A stretch of DNA of 64,000 nt, from positions 155,502,431-155,566,430 of the forward strand of contig OY740767.1 in NCBI GenBank assembly GCA_963513935.1. The letters are read 5' to 3'. The notes beneath the pieces were generated by a model. The model was given only the letters and a program-made list of their open reading frames with translations, did no database searches and had not been told where the DNA came from. This DNA is from Aphrophora alni (taxonomy: Eukaryota > Arthropoda > Insecta > Hemiptera > Aphrophoridae). Below are positions 12,901-23,570 of the stretch, in pieces. Made by a program: the position numbers and the translations under genes. Position 1 is the stretch's first letter. The number at the start of each line of letters is the position of its first letter.

Positions 12901-14460
12901 CTCACAAATTGATTCATATTTCAACTATTGCCATTCCGTTGGATCATTCGACTAAGTGATTTTTTTTTGTCCATAATCATTTTATAATTGATTTAACAAA
13001 CTACCCTCAGTCTAATTAGTTTGGATAATTGATGCTCTACTGTACCTGTAATTTTTCTAAAATTACATTTTTGCAAATAAATTTTATTTAGACCTTTATT
13101 TCAACCATTTATCTTAATTCATCAGATGATTGGAAAAATCTGACAACCAATTAAAGAACAGTCAATATTTATCAAACTAATTGAAAATATGTCTATGTTT
13201 TGTGCATCAGTTTACGAAAAATAAAAATCTAGGTACAAAAGAATTAGAACCAAGCTAAATTAGGTTCAAGTTAAATTATTAACTTAAATTTTTTAACTAG
13301 GCTAATATTGGTTTTTAACAAAATAATTTCAGGAGTCTATTTGAATAACCTAGCCTAACTCAACATATTCGTGGAGTTTTTGGTAAACAAAAATGTAGAT
13401 TGGATTAGTGGTAACAAGGAACACCACAATATTAGGTTCAGTTAGGTTAGATATATATATATATATATATACCTAGCCTATATAAAACTAATAGAAAAAT
13501 TGTAGGACTAAAATCGGAAATTATAACAATAATGTAATAAACAAAAGGAAAAGAAAAACCACTGGGCATGTGCAATACGATATTTATCGTAGGTACCAAT
13601 TTATTTTGTCGGAATTTTTGTTATGGATGAAAATCAGGTCATTCATAATGCAGACACATTAATCTTAATATTTTAGAAAGTTGACCTTGAAACAAAATTG
13701 CCGTGACAATATATAGTTTATTACCATTGGTAGAGATATTTATAGGCCTAATACATACGATTAATGTAACTCTGTTTGCTCATCTATAAATTTTCATAAT
13801 TAAGGTTATGAACTTCAATTATACCGGTAGTGATACGGAATCTTGAAATTACATGACAAAGTGACAAACACATAAAAACTTATCGCATGCATAGTAGTCA
13901 GACCTATTTTTTTTTAACTCGACTTAACATATGTTTAACAGATCATGCAGAATGACGTGGCATTAATATCACTTAGAATTTGGTATGTAAGTTGATAACT
14001 TGCGTTTGTAAAATTGAACTTGATGGCCAACCTACATCTAAAATAGATACAAAGTCAATTTTGTTAATATTTTTCAAATGGTTAGAACTGTTTCCGTCAA
14101 TTATATCTAGTGAACATACTTTTAGACAATATAGATTTTTACAAATATAGATAAACGTGATTCTATGAAAATATACCTATTCAGAATTACCGAATAAATT
14201 AACTTGTGTAAGATGTCTCTTTTGTTTTATTTGACGAGTTCCATGTTATTTAGAACATTTTGTTTATTACATCTGCCTTTCCTAATGAATAAGTTAATAC
14301 TTAATCAAAGTAAAAAAGCTGAGAGAAGTAACCTATATAATTTGTGTTGTACTGTAGGCATAACTAAAGAACAATACCTAGGGTAATTCTTTACTGCAGG
14401 TAACTGTAACTGGTCTTTTTGGCAATTTGTTTTAAAATCTTGTCCTACATACCTTATTTA
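9950..14460. other. Gene-free AT-rich stretch
   Basis: No exon or RNA gene was recognised over 4.5 kb. It holds a TA microsatellite near 13450-13470, a short palindrome around CCCCATTGTACATAATGGGG (12574-12593), two ATTATT runs, and part of a repeat (11450-11780) that resembles intronic sequence at 31.5 and 45.7 kb. Confidence 0.5.
11450..11780. repeat. Interspersed repeat, copy A (also 31.5 and 45.7 kb)
   Basis: The left part has TCTCGGGGTAAAAGGGTTGG and TGGTGCTGGC. The right part has GTTTGGATCTCACC. The same two landmarks, in the same order and similarly spaced, occur near 45690 and 46010 and, more diverged, near 31485 and 31990. No coding capacity was recognised. Confidence 0.45.
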
Positions 14461-14667
14461 TATTATTAATAAAATAAGTTTTCACAACGGAATTAAATTT
14501 TTCACGGAAAAAATAATTTCAAACTTTCTAGGTTAAGGTACATTAAGTGAATTATGTGTTAAAATAGGTTTATATGCGAATTTTTACCTTAGAAGTTCAA
14601 GTAGGGTGGCATTATATATATATATATAAATTTATATATTCACCTGACCTACGCGTAATTTGAAAAG

Positions 14668-14737
14668 AAATTGTGCGTGCTTTCCCAAGCGGTCAATAAC
14701 CAAGTAGGCCTACTAACCACGCTCAATGCTGCTTGTG
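14668..14737 (-). mobile_element. 5S rRNA-derived SINE fragment, minus copy
   Basis: Read on the minus strand it contains CATTGAGCGTGGTTAGTA, then an extra GGCCTA, then CTTGG, and finally ACCGCTTGGGAA. These are the 3' internal-promoter and conserved blocks of 5S rRNA as carried by SINE3-type elements. Its sister copy at 15041-15108 lacks the extra six bases. Confidence 0.65.
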
Positions 14738-15040
14738 TTAAAAATTGATTTTATTATTAATAAATTTAATAAATAAGGTATATAGATCATGATTTAAACA
14801 AATCGCTAAAAAATCCGGTTGGTTACAGAATACAATTACCATACCTAGTTATAACACTTTGAAGCTAAAATCACCAATTTAAATTAAGGCACCTAGGTAT
14901 TTATAATTAGTTTTATATTAAACAACGAGGTTATATTCCTAATTAAAATTATGCAACTGAAGGAATATTTAAATACAGGACATGTCCACAAAGAAATCAA
15001 AATATAGAAGTACTATCAAATTCAATGCATTTGAATCAAC

Positions 15041-15108
15041 GAAGTCAAGCAACATTGAGCGTGGTTAGTACTTGGATGGGGACCCCTTGGGAAAGCAAGC
15101 ATAATTTC
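15041..15108 (+). mobile_element. 5S rRNA-derived SINE fragment, plus copy
   Basis: The plus strand contains AAGCAACATTGAGC, GTGGTTAGTACTTGGATGGG and CCTTGGGAAAGC in the 5S rRNA order. In 5S genes these cover box A, the intermediate element and the region before box C. The 5' part of 5S and the 3' stem are missing, so it is not a functional 5S gene; a SINE3-like retroposon is the best call. Confidence 0.7.
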
Positions 15109-15520
15109 TTCTTTTTTTAAAATTTATGCATAGGTCAGGTAAGATGGAGATATATATATCCGTACTAAAAATTTGCGTACAAACCTATTTTAACTCGTAA
15201 TTCACTTAATGTACTTTAAGCTAGAAAAGTTGAACTTGTTTTTTTTTCTGTGAAAAGTTATTTTATTATTAATAAATAAGGTATGTAGAGCATGATTTTT
15301 TTTTTTTTAATCGCTAAAAAAACAGATTGCAGCTACAGTAAACAATTACCATACCTAGTTATAACCACTGTGTAGCTAAAATCACCAATTCAAATTAAGG
15401 CCTATTTATAATTAGTTGTATATCAAACAAGTTAAAGAACAAAGAGGTTATGTTCCTAATTAAACATAAGTGACTGAAAGAATATTTAAATACAGGACAT
15501 GTCCATAAAGAGATGGAACT

Positions 15521-17127
15521 ACTAACAACTTATTTATTTAATATAAATATAACTATGAGGCTAGTTGACAGTTGCATAACATAATTTAAGGTATTAGTAA
15601 ATTATTGATAGATTAGCTTATAATTTATTTGTACTTACGCAAAACACTTCAGCCAAGATAAATATTGGTAGTGAACCAAATATTTTCTTCTAAGTATCAG
15701 TAATTAACTCAACTATTGCAAAAAGAACAAAATATTACAATACAAATTTCATTCAAAGTCTAAAAATACAAAACTTACAATTTTTACAACTACTGTAGCA
15801 CTAATTACAGCCTACAAAATGTAGTCGGCTCACCACTAGATAGTTGATTCTGTTCAGTCAGATTCAGTTTTTTAGCAAGATGACATATCCGGACAGCTGA
15901 TGTATTAACTAAACTCGAAGCTAACTAAATAACATAATCTTACATTACATTGAAATAATTTTCAGTATAGACCCATAATATATATAAAGAGTATACATTA
16001 ATATTAATAATATTAGGAATAATATAAATTTTGCTATTGAGATCTCCCTCGTAGATATTGCCTACACCAGAAGCCATGAAAAATATAGTACATATTACAT
16101 AATATGTTTTACCTTTTTGGCCTACCGAATGGCGGATTTGTCGTAAAAACGCGGGTATATTCAAATGAAGAGTGTATAATAGCGCTCTTGGGTAACCAAT
16201 TTTAGCCTGATTTGGAGCAAATTTGGTACATGGACGCTATTTAAGGATTCGTTAGTCAAGATCTGTAGAATCTAGCGGTAAATTCAAAATTTTCTGTAGT
16301 TCTATCCTAGTAATTTAATAAGATACCAACTTATTGGATTTTCTGTACTATGAAATCAAAAAGCCATATATCTCGGGATTTTTAAAGATTGTTTTAATTA
16401 CATTGTTATACATTTTGAATTTAATATTTAAAGCTTAAATTCCTTTTTTAATGATCCCAAAATATAATGGTAATTTATTTTACTTTTATTTTTTTAAAGA
16501 ACATTAATTAATTTTACTTACCAATGCCAATTCTAATAAATATGCTTTACTAGGTAGCTTTTATTGAAAATCTATATTGGGGATTAAAAAACAGGAAATA
16601 AATAAATGTTCTACTATCTTCATGAAAAAAGCCGATTTTACAATGAATCACATTGGATTTTACTTGAAAAATTGTATGATGTTTCAATGAGTATAGCTCT
16701 TACTGGTTTTCTAGCTATTCTAGTTATCATAATCTGTTAGAATTTGCAGGTGTGTTGTTATACTGAGAGAAATCAGTTTTGGAGTACAAAAGTTCAGTGT
16801 TGGGGATATTATTATTTTTGTTCAATACCAAATATATATCTAATTATTAGTTTAGAGGTTACATAACTGTTTTTACAGATGATATGGTTTTATTTTATGA
16901 AGTAAAACTTAATTAGAGTTGAAAAAAAACATTATGCATTCAGTTTTAGATTTGTTGAGACATTGGTTTCATACTAACCCTAAGTTTTTAAACAAAATTA
17001 TATATAATTTTCTTTTAATATATCAGTTTTGAAGCTCCTAGCATTTTTTTAAAAAGAGTATACATAAGGCGGTAGAGATGGAATATTTAACTGTCATATA
17101 TAAAGTAGAGTTAATTTATATAAATAA
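15521..17127. other. Gene-free stretch
   Basis: Nothing convincing was seen. A 74-codon minus frame at 15940-16164 has no recognised similarity and no splice context. Confidence 0.45.
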
Positions 17128-17135
17128 GCTGGTAT

Positions 17136-18082
17136 TAGGGATGGGCAATGTCATTGTTTGTGGCAACAGTGTTATCGACTGACTGTTATGGTTGTGCAAA
17201 TGTTTTTGAAGTGTAGATGCTAATTACACACTTCGTTTTTCAATTTTACAACTGTTGTGAAATTGCTTTTTATAGTAACGTCATATCTGTTTCTGACTAA
17301 ATCATGTATATGTTTAGAAAGAGAAAAAAACATTTATTAAATCTTATTTTTAAACTATGAGATGATGAGAATAATAATTTATTATTTTTTCACAAAATTA
17401 GTACCAAATAAAATAAAATAAATTTTATAAAACCCTAAATTTGAAAATTATGTTAGTTATTTAATATTTTAGAAATAAATAGGAATGCCTTAGGCAAAGC
17501 ATGTATATTGGGAATTCCTGCAAAAGAAAAAAAAGTTTGGAATGGATTGTAAATGGAGAAAAAATACCACTGACAAAATGAAATAAAATAAGATAAAAAT
17601 TGTCTTGAACTAAAAATAAGTAACTTCTCTAAATCTTTATACAGATATAAAACATAGATACATATATTTATATAAACCCGGATTTATAGAACATTCACAC
17701 AACAAACATAAATGATTACTCTATAACATAAAAAAACTTACTAAATAAAAAATAGCAGAAATTGATTTAAATTAAATTTCAATGTATAGTACATCCCACC
17801 CTCCGACCTATGCCTTATCAAAATATACATTCTTTACATTCATAATACGAATTTTATATGACATATGACAAAGACAAACTGGCAACAGTCGGGATAGCAA
17901 TATTCGACAGCATTTTTTCGATAACAGAATAGCAGTTTTCATTGAGATAACCCTCAAGAAGCGTTTGTGTTATCATAACATTGTCTGGACAGATTGTTGC
18001 TAAAATAACAGGGAGTTTTCCAGTAACTGTTATCGCGATATAACACTGTTAATGTTTAATGTTAAATAACACCCCATCTCTA
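17136..18082. mobile_element. Non-autonomous hAT-like element
   Basis: The ends are TAGGGATGGG and, inverted, TAGAGATGGG, the typical hAT start. The 8-bp flanks are GCTGGTAT (17128-17135) and TCTGTTAT (18083-18090), matching at six of eight positions, as expected for an old hAT target duplication. Subterminal sequence at both ends contains CAGTGTTAT motifs. No transposase frame survives. Confidence 0.65.
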
Positions 18083-18089
18083 TCTGTTA

Positions 18090-18800
18090 TTATGTTGGAT
18101 TCTATCTAAATAGTAAGTCATGTAAAATATGTTTTAAAAATAATGTATTGAAAATATTTGTAATAAAAATAGGCAGGATTGACAAAAATACACATATCTC
18201 AAAATATCCATTAAATTGAATATTATTAAAAGAGAATTAACTTTTTTTGTAATGTTTTTTACATTGGTCCTCAGCTGATTTAACCATCTTCTATAAATTA
18301 TTTAAGAAATAAAGATTTTCTTATAAATTTGAAGGAATAATTGTTTTTTGTAAGTGACATAGAAAAGACTTTAAAAATTGTCGCTAGCTGTAAATAGATT
18401 CTACAGAATAAATATCCCAACAAAGGAATAAACATAAGTAACAATATAACTTCAATATTCATACAAATTTTCATTCATAAGTAAATTAATTGTTAATAAA
18501 TAAATGAAGTTTTAAAAGTTATGCTTTCTATGTTGATAAATTATACTTCTTTTATTATTAATTACAGTGTAATGAAAAGTATCGTTCATAACTCGTACCT
18601 AAAGTGTTATTCCGGTCCTTGATCAAATTTCCGAGCTCGTCTATCAACTCGCACGGAAAACACGATCGCGTACCAGAAACAACCATTTTCGGTACTAGTG
18701 ATGAAATATACTATTTTGTTTAGAAAAAGCTTGGGGTACACGTTAAATCAATTTTATTCCAAAGTCTAGTATAATAAACACAAATAAGTTTGGTTTTATT
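18090..18800. other. Gene-free stretch
   Basis: AT-rich. It has one patch of higher GC at 18595-18700 (CGAGCTCGTC, CACGATCGCG) that matches nothing recognised. Confidence 0.4.
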
Positions 18801-19120
18801 ATGATTTAATGTTGGTCCATTTTTATTGGTTCAACCCTCAATAGCATTAATTTAATAAGTATTTCAGTCAAATCTGAGATTTTGAAATTAATGTAAATTT
18901 TGCAAATCATCAGCATATAAACAAAACTTTTAATAACTCAACGCAGTATATACATCATTAATGTATATACTAAAACAACAATGTACCAGTATAGAACCCT
19001 GCAGTATATTACAGGCTAGAAAAGTAGCTTTCCTTGATCCATAGCATAGTGAATATCCTTGGTTACCCAAAGTAGTGTTGATTCTCAGTAAAACCTGATT
19101 GAAAACTACTTATGAGCAGT
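18800..19120 (-). pseudogene. LINE reverse transcriptase fragment (YADD box)
   Basis: Minus-strand frames, joined across small frameshifts, read LQGSILV, then IYINDVYTALSY, then FCLYADDLQ. This is the core palm region of non-LTR reverse transcriptases (PQGS.LGP.LF..YINDL ... LYADDT), including the two catalytic aspartates in YADD. Upstream sequence (VFNQVLLRINTTLG) also fits. The reading frame is broken, so no active enzyme is encoded. The clade could be Jockey or CR1. Confidence 0.75.
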
Positions 19121-19123
19121 GGT

Positions 19124-20000
19124 GGCTCCAGGATCTCATTTAAGGATGGGCCGCAGGTAGGCCAGTATTATTGTGATCGGGCCACAACACATACATTATA
19201 AATATTTACTACAATATAAAAAATATAATGACTAATGAGAGCATATATAGTATTATTATAAAAAATATGTTTAATCAAAATATCACTATTAAAAACAAAT
19301 TGATCCTTCTGTTATGATTAACTGCAAAATCATCCATAACGCTACTAAGATTAAAGCCTTTCGATAAGGTCCTTTCAATTGCAATTTAAAAAAGTTACCG
19401 AGACACACATCCTACATTATGATTATTCTTAGGTAAGAATATAGCAGGATGTAGTTGATGTTGCAATTGTAATTACTATTTGTACCAATTTGAACAATTC
19501 ATTAAATACTAACATATACATTTTTAGTATTTCAAGGAGCTCTAATAAACTTTCTACGTTAGTTGTTTTTCTTGTTATGCTTTGAAATAAGGTTTTTAAA
19601 AATGTTTAATTTTGAATCTAAAAAATTTATATCACTATTTGTAATGAATTGCTAAAGGTTTCAATGATTCTAGACATACAAAGTTATCACTTTTGGGATC
19701 TAAACTGTCCATGCCTTTGAAAATATTAGAGTTATTGGAGAATCAAATGTTAAGTTCTTGATTAACTAAGTGTAAAAAACCTCTTTTAAAGATACTTGCT
19801 TTACAATTTCACAATATTCCTGACTTGGTAGATCACATAGGTGTTTTGTTAACTTCCTAATTCTACTTTTAGGAAGAGAACAATCAAAAGGGATCTCAAT
19901 ATCAACTGTTTCTGATATCCTTACACTTTCCTCCTAAATATCTTTGAATCCTATTTCTGAATACTCTAATTCTTTGAAGATAGCTTGGGTAGCCTTGACT
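19124..20000 (-). mobile_element. hAT-like (ZMYM type) transposon fragment
   Basis: CAGTGGTGGCTCCAGGAT at 19124 resembles the terminal repeat of arthropod hAT elements that encode ZMYM1-like transposases. On the minus strand 19740-19960 a broken frame reads DIEIPFDCSLPKSRIRKL and then a stretch around CDLPSQEYCEI, which resembles the middle of such proteins. The other end was not found, so this is a truncated copy. Confidence 0.45.
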
Positions 20001-20279
20001 AAACTAACAGAATAGACAAGGTTACAGTTTTTGCAAGATTATTACTTAACATGACACCAAAATAAACTTCAATATTACAACAGTGTTAGATATAAAAAAC
20101 ACAAAGTAAAGCAACAATATTTAAAAATAGTCTTTTTTGTGTCAATGTCTAGTGTCTCTTCTTAGGAGCGAGGCTACTTCAACGCAAAAGCGACAGCCTC
20201 ATCATGTTACTCGATGTAACAAATGCCAGATAACATTTCTCATTTTGTCACTTTCAAGCCTTTTTTAACATGTTCACTG

Positions 20280-20345
20280 CGCATGCCGCCAATTGGCGGT
20301 GGCACTAGTGCACCCATGCGGTGCTCACCGCCAACTGGTGGCATG
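20280..20345. repeat. Subterminal palindrome of piggyBac
   Basis: GCATGCCGCCAATTGGCGGT on the left pairs with CCGCCAACTGGTGGCATG on the right, separated by about 25 bases. It is GC-rich against an AT-rich background. Such subterminal repeats are plausible transposase binding sites. Confidence 0.75.
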
Positions 20346-20449
20346 ACTAGAGTGATAACCTTGATGTCTAGGAAGATATTCCAGCCCAAAATCAGCTAAA
20401 ATGGCAACCTCGAACTGCTGGTTTACAGGATATTCGCTACACTGGCAGT

Positions 20450-21576
20450 GAAGGATTTCGTTGCCCCATACCAAATGAAAAAGATTGATCTGGGTTTTTT
20501 TTCTTTATTATTAGATGATGTTTTTGAAAACATTGTGAAGGAGACAAACAAGTATAGACTGGAGGTTTTTGTGGCTCATGGATCATGCCCCAGTCTAGAA
20601 TTCATAGGCGGAAAACCCTCACTGTTGGTGAGTTCAAAGTTTTTTTGCCTTATTGTTTCACACAGGACACATAAGTCTTAGCCACTTAGAAGACTACTAA
20701 TTGTAGAACCTTGGTTTTTTCATAAACACATGAGTCAGACAGATTCATGCTGTTTTTTAGATGTCTTCATTTCTTTAATGGAGAAGTATCACAGGAAACT
20801 TGTGGTTAGGGACATGCATCCAAAGTAGTGATAGAAATGATGAACCCCCTACTTACTGAAGGGACACTCTCTCTTCATGGATAATTTTCAAATGGGTTCC
20901 CTTTAGCTGCAAAACTGTTGTTAATGAAAACGTATGCGGCAGGTACATTGAAAAACGAAAGGAAATACCTACCTAAGGAGGTAATCTCAGGTAAACTGAA
21001 GAAAGGGGAAACCAAGGCACGCTACTATGAAGGAGTTCTTGTAGCAAAATAAAAGAACAAAAGAAACGTACTCTACCTGAGTATGAAAACACGATGGGAT
21101 AAGCAGGAACAAGCGAAATCTGGCAAGAGAGAAGCCTTTGCCTGTAATCAAATACAATGCAAATATGAAAGGGGTAGATCATGTGAACCAAATATTTTCT
21201 TAATACTCCTATGAACGAAAGACTCTGAGGTGGTACAAGAAAGTTTTTGTACATGTCATACAAATTATCATGATGTATGTACAAACTGGCCTACCCTGAC
21301 AAACAGATAACACTTTATAATTATTATTACAGGCACATGGTCATAAAATCACTCCTATCACCGAATGTAGATTCGCTAGTAGCTGTGAGCACCAGAAAAA
21401 GACTCAACCACGTACTATCGAATCTTGAACTGCGAGACGCCACTGGAAAACGAAACTGAAAGTGATGCAGAATGTGTTCACAAGAGATTTGAAACACTGT
21501 TTTACTGTCCAGCGTGTCCTGGCAAGCCAGGCCTATCTCCTGTCCGTTGTTTTGACAAGTACCACGACTCAAGGTA
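20450..21576 (+). pseudogene. piggyBac transposase, multiply frameshifted
   Basis: In order along the plus strand one reads LLLDDVFENIVKETNKYRLE (start of the DDE domain), LLLMKTYAAGTLKNERKYLP followed by KEVISGKLKKGE, RNVLYLSMK, then KDSEVV and, at the end, FYCPACPGKPGLSPVRCFDK. These match consecutive blocks of PGBD transposases: TN.YA, the GTLR.NRKGLP block, the KDKRDVL.LST block and the terminal zinc ribbon ending YH. Stops and frameshifts separate the blocks, and the region around the first catalytic aspartates appears deleted. The copy is dead. Its length and order show it descends from a full transposase. Confidence 0.85.
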
Positions 21577-22624
21577 ACTCAACAAATAGGGACTCTGTAA
21601 ATAGACTATCTATATAGTGTTAGTGTGTATAAACTATGTAAAGTCCCAATTATAAAATGTTTACATGTATGTGAAAAAACCTAAAAACTATGATTAGTGT
21701 TTATATATAGAGCAGAAATGGTGAAAACAGTGACTTTTGTACACCATTACCCCAGTGCCGGTACCGATGCAGCGTGTGACGCCTATTGGCGGCGGATATT
21801 CTGACGTCACAAGATCTGTCAATTTTGGCGTCAGGATACCAGAACATGATTCTATAAGGTTATCGGTAAGTGAATTTAATAATTTATATTTATACCCATA
21901 CAGGATAGTATATAAGTTTTTTCCACGATTGAACATGTTAACTGATCATTGCTCAGTAATGATATGAAATTTACCGTGAATTTTTTTATTTCAAATTAAA
22001 TCTACAATCAATCACTAATTATAATTAGATCTGTTTAAAGAGAAATAAATGACATTATGGAGCAAGAGGGCCACTGTTCTATCCTCCTCAATTAAACACT
22101 GCTAAATCATTTAAAAAAGAAGAAAGTCATATTACAGAAACAAAGATAAAACATGCATAGGTTTAATTTATAAAACATGGTCAAGGAAATAATAAAAATA
22201 ATATATAGTCATTTGTATTCAGACTGCATAAACTTGAAACAATGTGTTTCATCCTCAATCCTTCTGTGATTTGGTCCGAAATCTAATCATTCCATTGGAC
22301 ACCACAAACCAAACTTGAAAATTTGTATTCAATCAGTTTTGCTACTAAAATATGGATGACAAAAACACCACAGATAGGTTGATGATTAGCAGACTTATTC
22401 TGAAAATTATCTCAAGGCTCAAACCATTGAAAACATCCTATTGAAATTTTACAACACAAATAATTTGTAATTGAAAAATAAAAATATCTGAAAACAAAAT
22501 TGTGAAAAACTATTATTTCAGTACACACATTAATAAAGTCTTGTTCTTTTTAGTATATCCTGCCAACACATTTAACAGTCCTTTTATGAATCAAAGAGTC
22601 CTAGAATGAATTATATTTGATTAA

Positions 22625-23566
22625 CCTTTTCGCTCCCAAGGATTTTTTGTGATTGTGCTGCTTGGAACCCAACCATTTACTGTTAAGTATGTGCATAGAA
22701 TCCCAGGCACAAATAAGCGAATTTTCAGTGATTCATAAAAAAATTAATTTTGAGCCTGTTTATTGATCAATTTCAATGATTTTTTTTAAACAGTTTTTAA
22801 TGAAATGTTCTATAAGAGTGTGTATTTTTAAAATAAATGTTTAGGAATATTAGCTATGAAAATACTAAAAATGTTACTTACCAAAAATAATTTTTCATCA
22901 AATTTTTAAATCATGTTGAAAAATTAGAACTTAAAAAATATCTTGAAGTAATTTGTCCACATAATTCAATTTTACACATAAAAATGAACAAAAATATAAA
23001 ATTTCACTACATTAGTTCAAAAAATACACAAGTTATTAAGTGTTTTTTGAAGTACATTAACAGTTCTGCGGCTAGTTCCACATGTCCAAAGGAAAAATAC
23101 ATAGTCCACATAACAACATTTTCATTCAATCACACTATAAACATTAAAGCAAAATCAGTGTTTTAAAATAACAAATTATAAACATTTTTGATAAAAACTT
23201 AAGTCCCTAAATAAATATATTTTTTTAAGTAGTTGTAAGTTTATGAGTGGAGAAATATTTGTGGAGAGGATAACACTTGGTATGAACACCTTTATTACAT
23301 TTTGTAGCCTTCAAAATCAACGCCATTATTTTCAATATATATTATATCTCTATGGATGATGATTGCAAAAGTAAATAGAGCAATTCTTTCCGATTATATT
23401 GATATATAATAAAGCCATATTTGTCAACGATTTGTATTTTTTTAAACGCCTGAAAAATTGGACGCTGGGATTCAACGCACATATCCGCGACGTCCGATTT
23501 TTTGGACGTCGGGATTTATGAATAAAACAACAACTTCCAAAAAAACCGACGTCGAGAGCAAAAGGG
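22625..23566. mobile_element. TTAA-flanked non-autonomous element (piggyBac-like)
   Basis: TTAA at 22621-22624 and 23567-23570. The ends are CCTTTTCGCTCCC and, inverted, CCCTTTTGCTCTC, with three mismatches. The CCYTTT start is the usual piggyBac end. Near the right end there is a hairpin, GACGTCCGATTTTTTGGACG plus TC (23498-23519), and a GACGTCG motif. No transposase frame was found in its 0.94 kb. Confidence 0.65.
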
Positions 23567-23570
23567 TTAA

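Larger units (their letters stand above)
14465..15520. repeat. Complex duplication with one inverted part
   Basis: The segment 14465-14745 reappears inverted at 15040-15268. The adjoining segment 14745-15000 reappears in direct orientation at 15268-15520 (both hold ACCATACCTAGTTATAAC and TACAGGACATGTCCA). The simplest history is a tandem duplication of about 0.5 kb followed by inversion of one half-unit. No gene is involved. Confidence 0.75.
20269..21937 (+). mobile_element. piggyBac element with degenerate transposase
   Basis: TTAA lies at 20265-20268 and 21938-21941. The ends are CATGTTCA and its inverse TGAACATG. At 1.67 kb it is shorter than an intact piggyBac (about 2.4 kb). Near the left end is a strong imperfect palindrome (20280-20345). 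The interior encodes recognisable piggyBac transposase pieces in three frames. The short terminal repeat makes the exact ends less certain than the identity. Confidence 0.7.

Noticed and set aside
15940..16164. 74-codon minus frame
   Set aside because: Low-complexity hydrophobic end, no splice sites or homology recognised.
21694..21967. Overlapping open frames on both strands near the right end of the piggyBac element
   Set aside because: They lie in the 3' untranslated and terminal region, after the transposase zinc-binding tail, and have no independent support.
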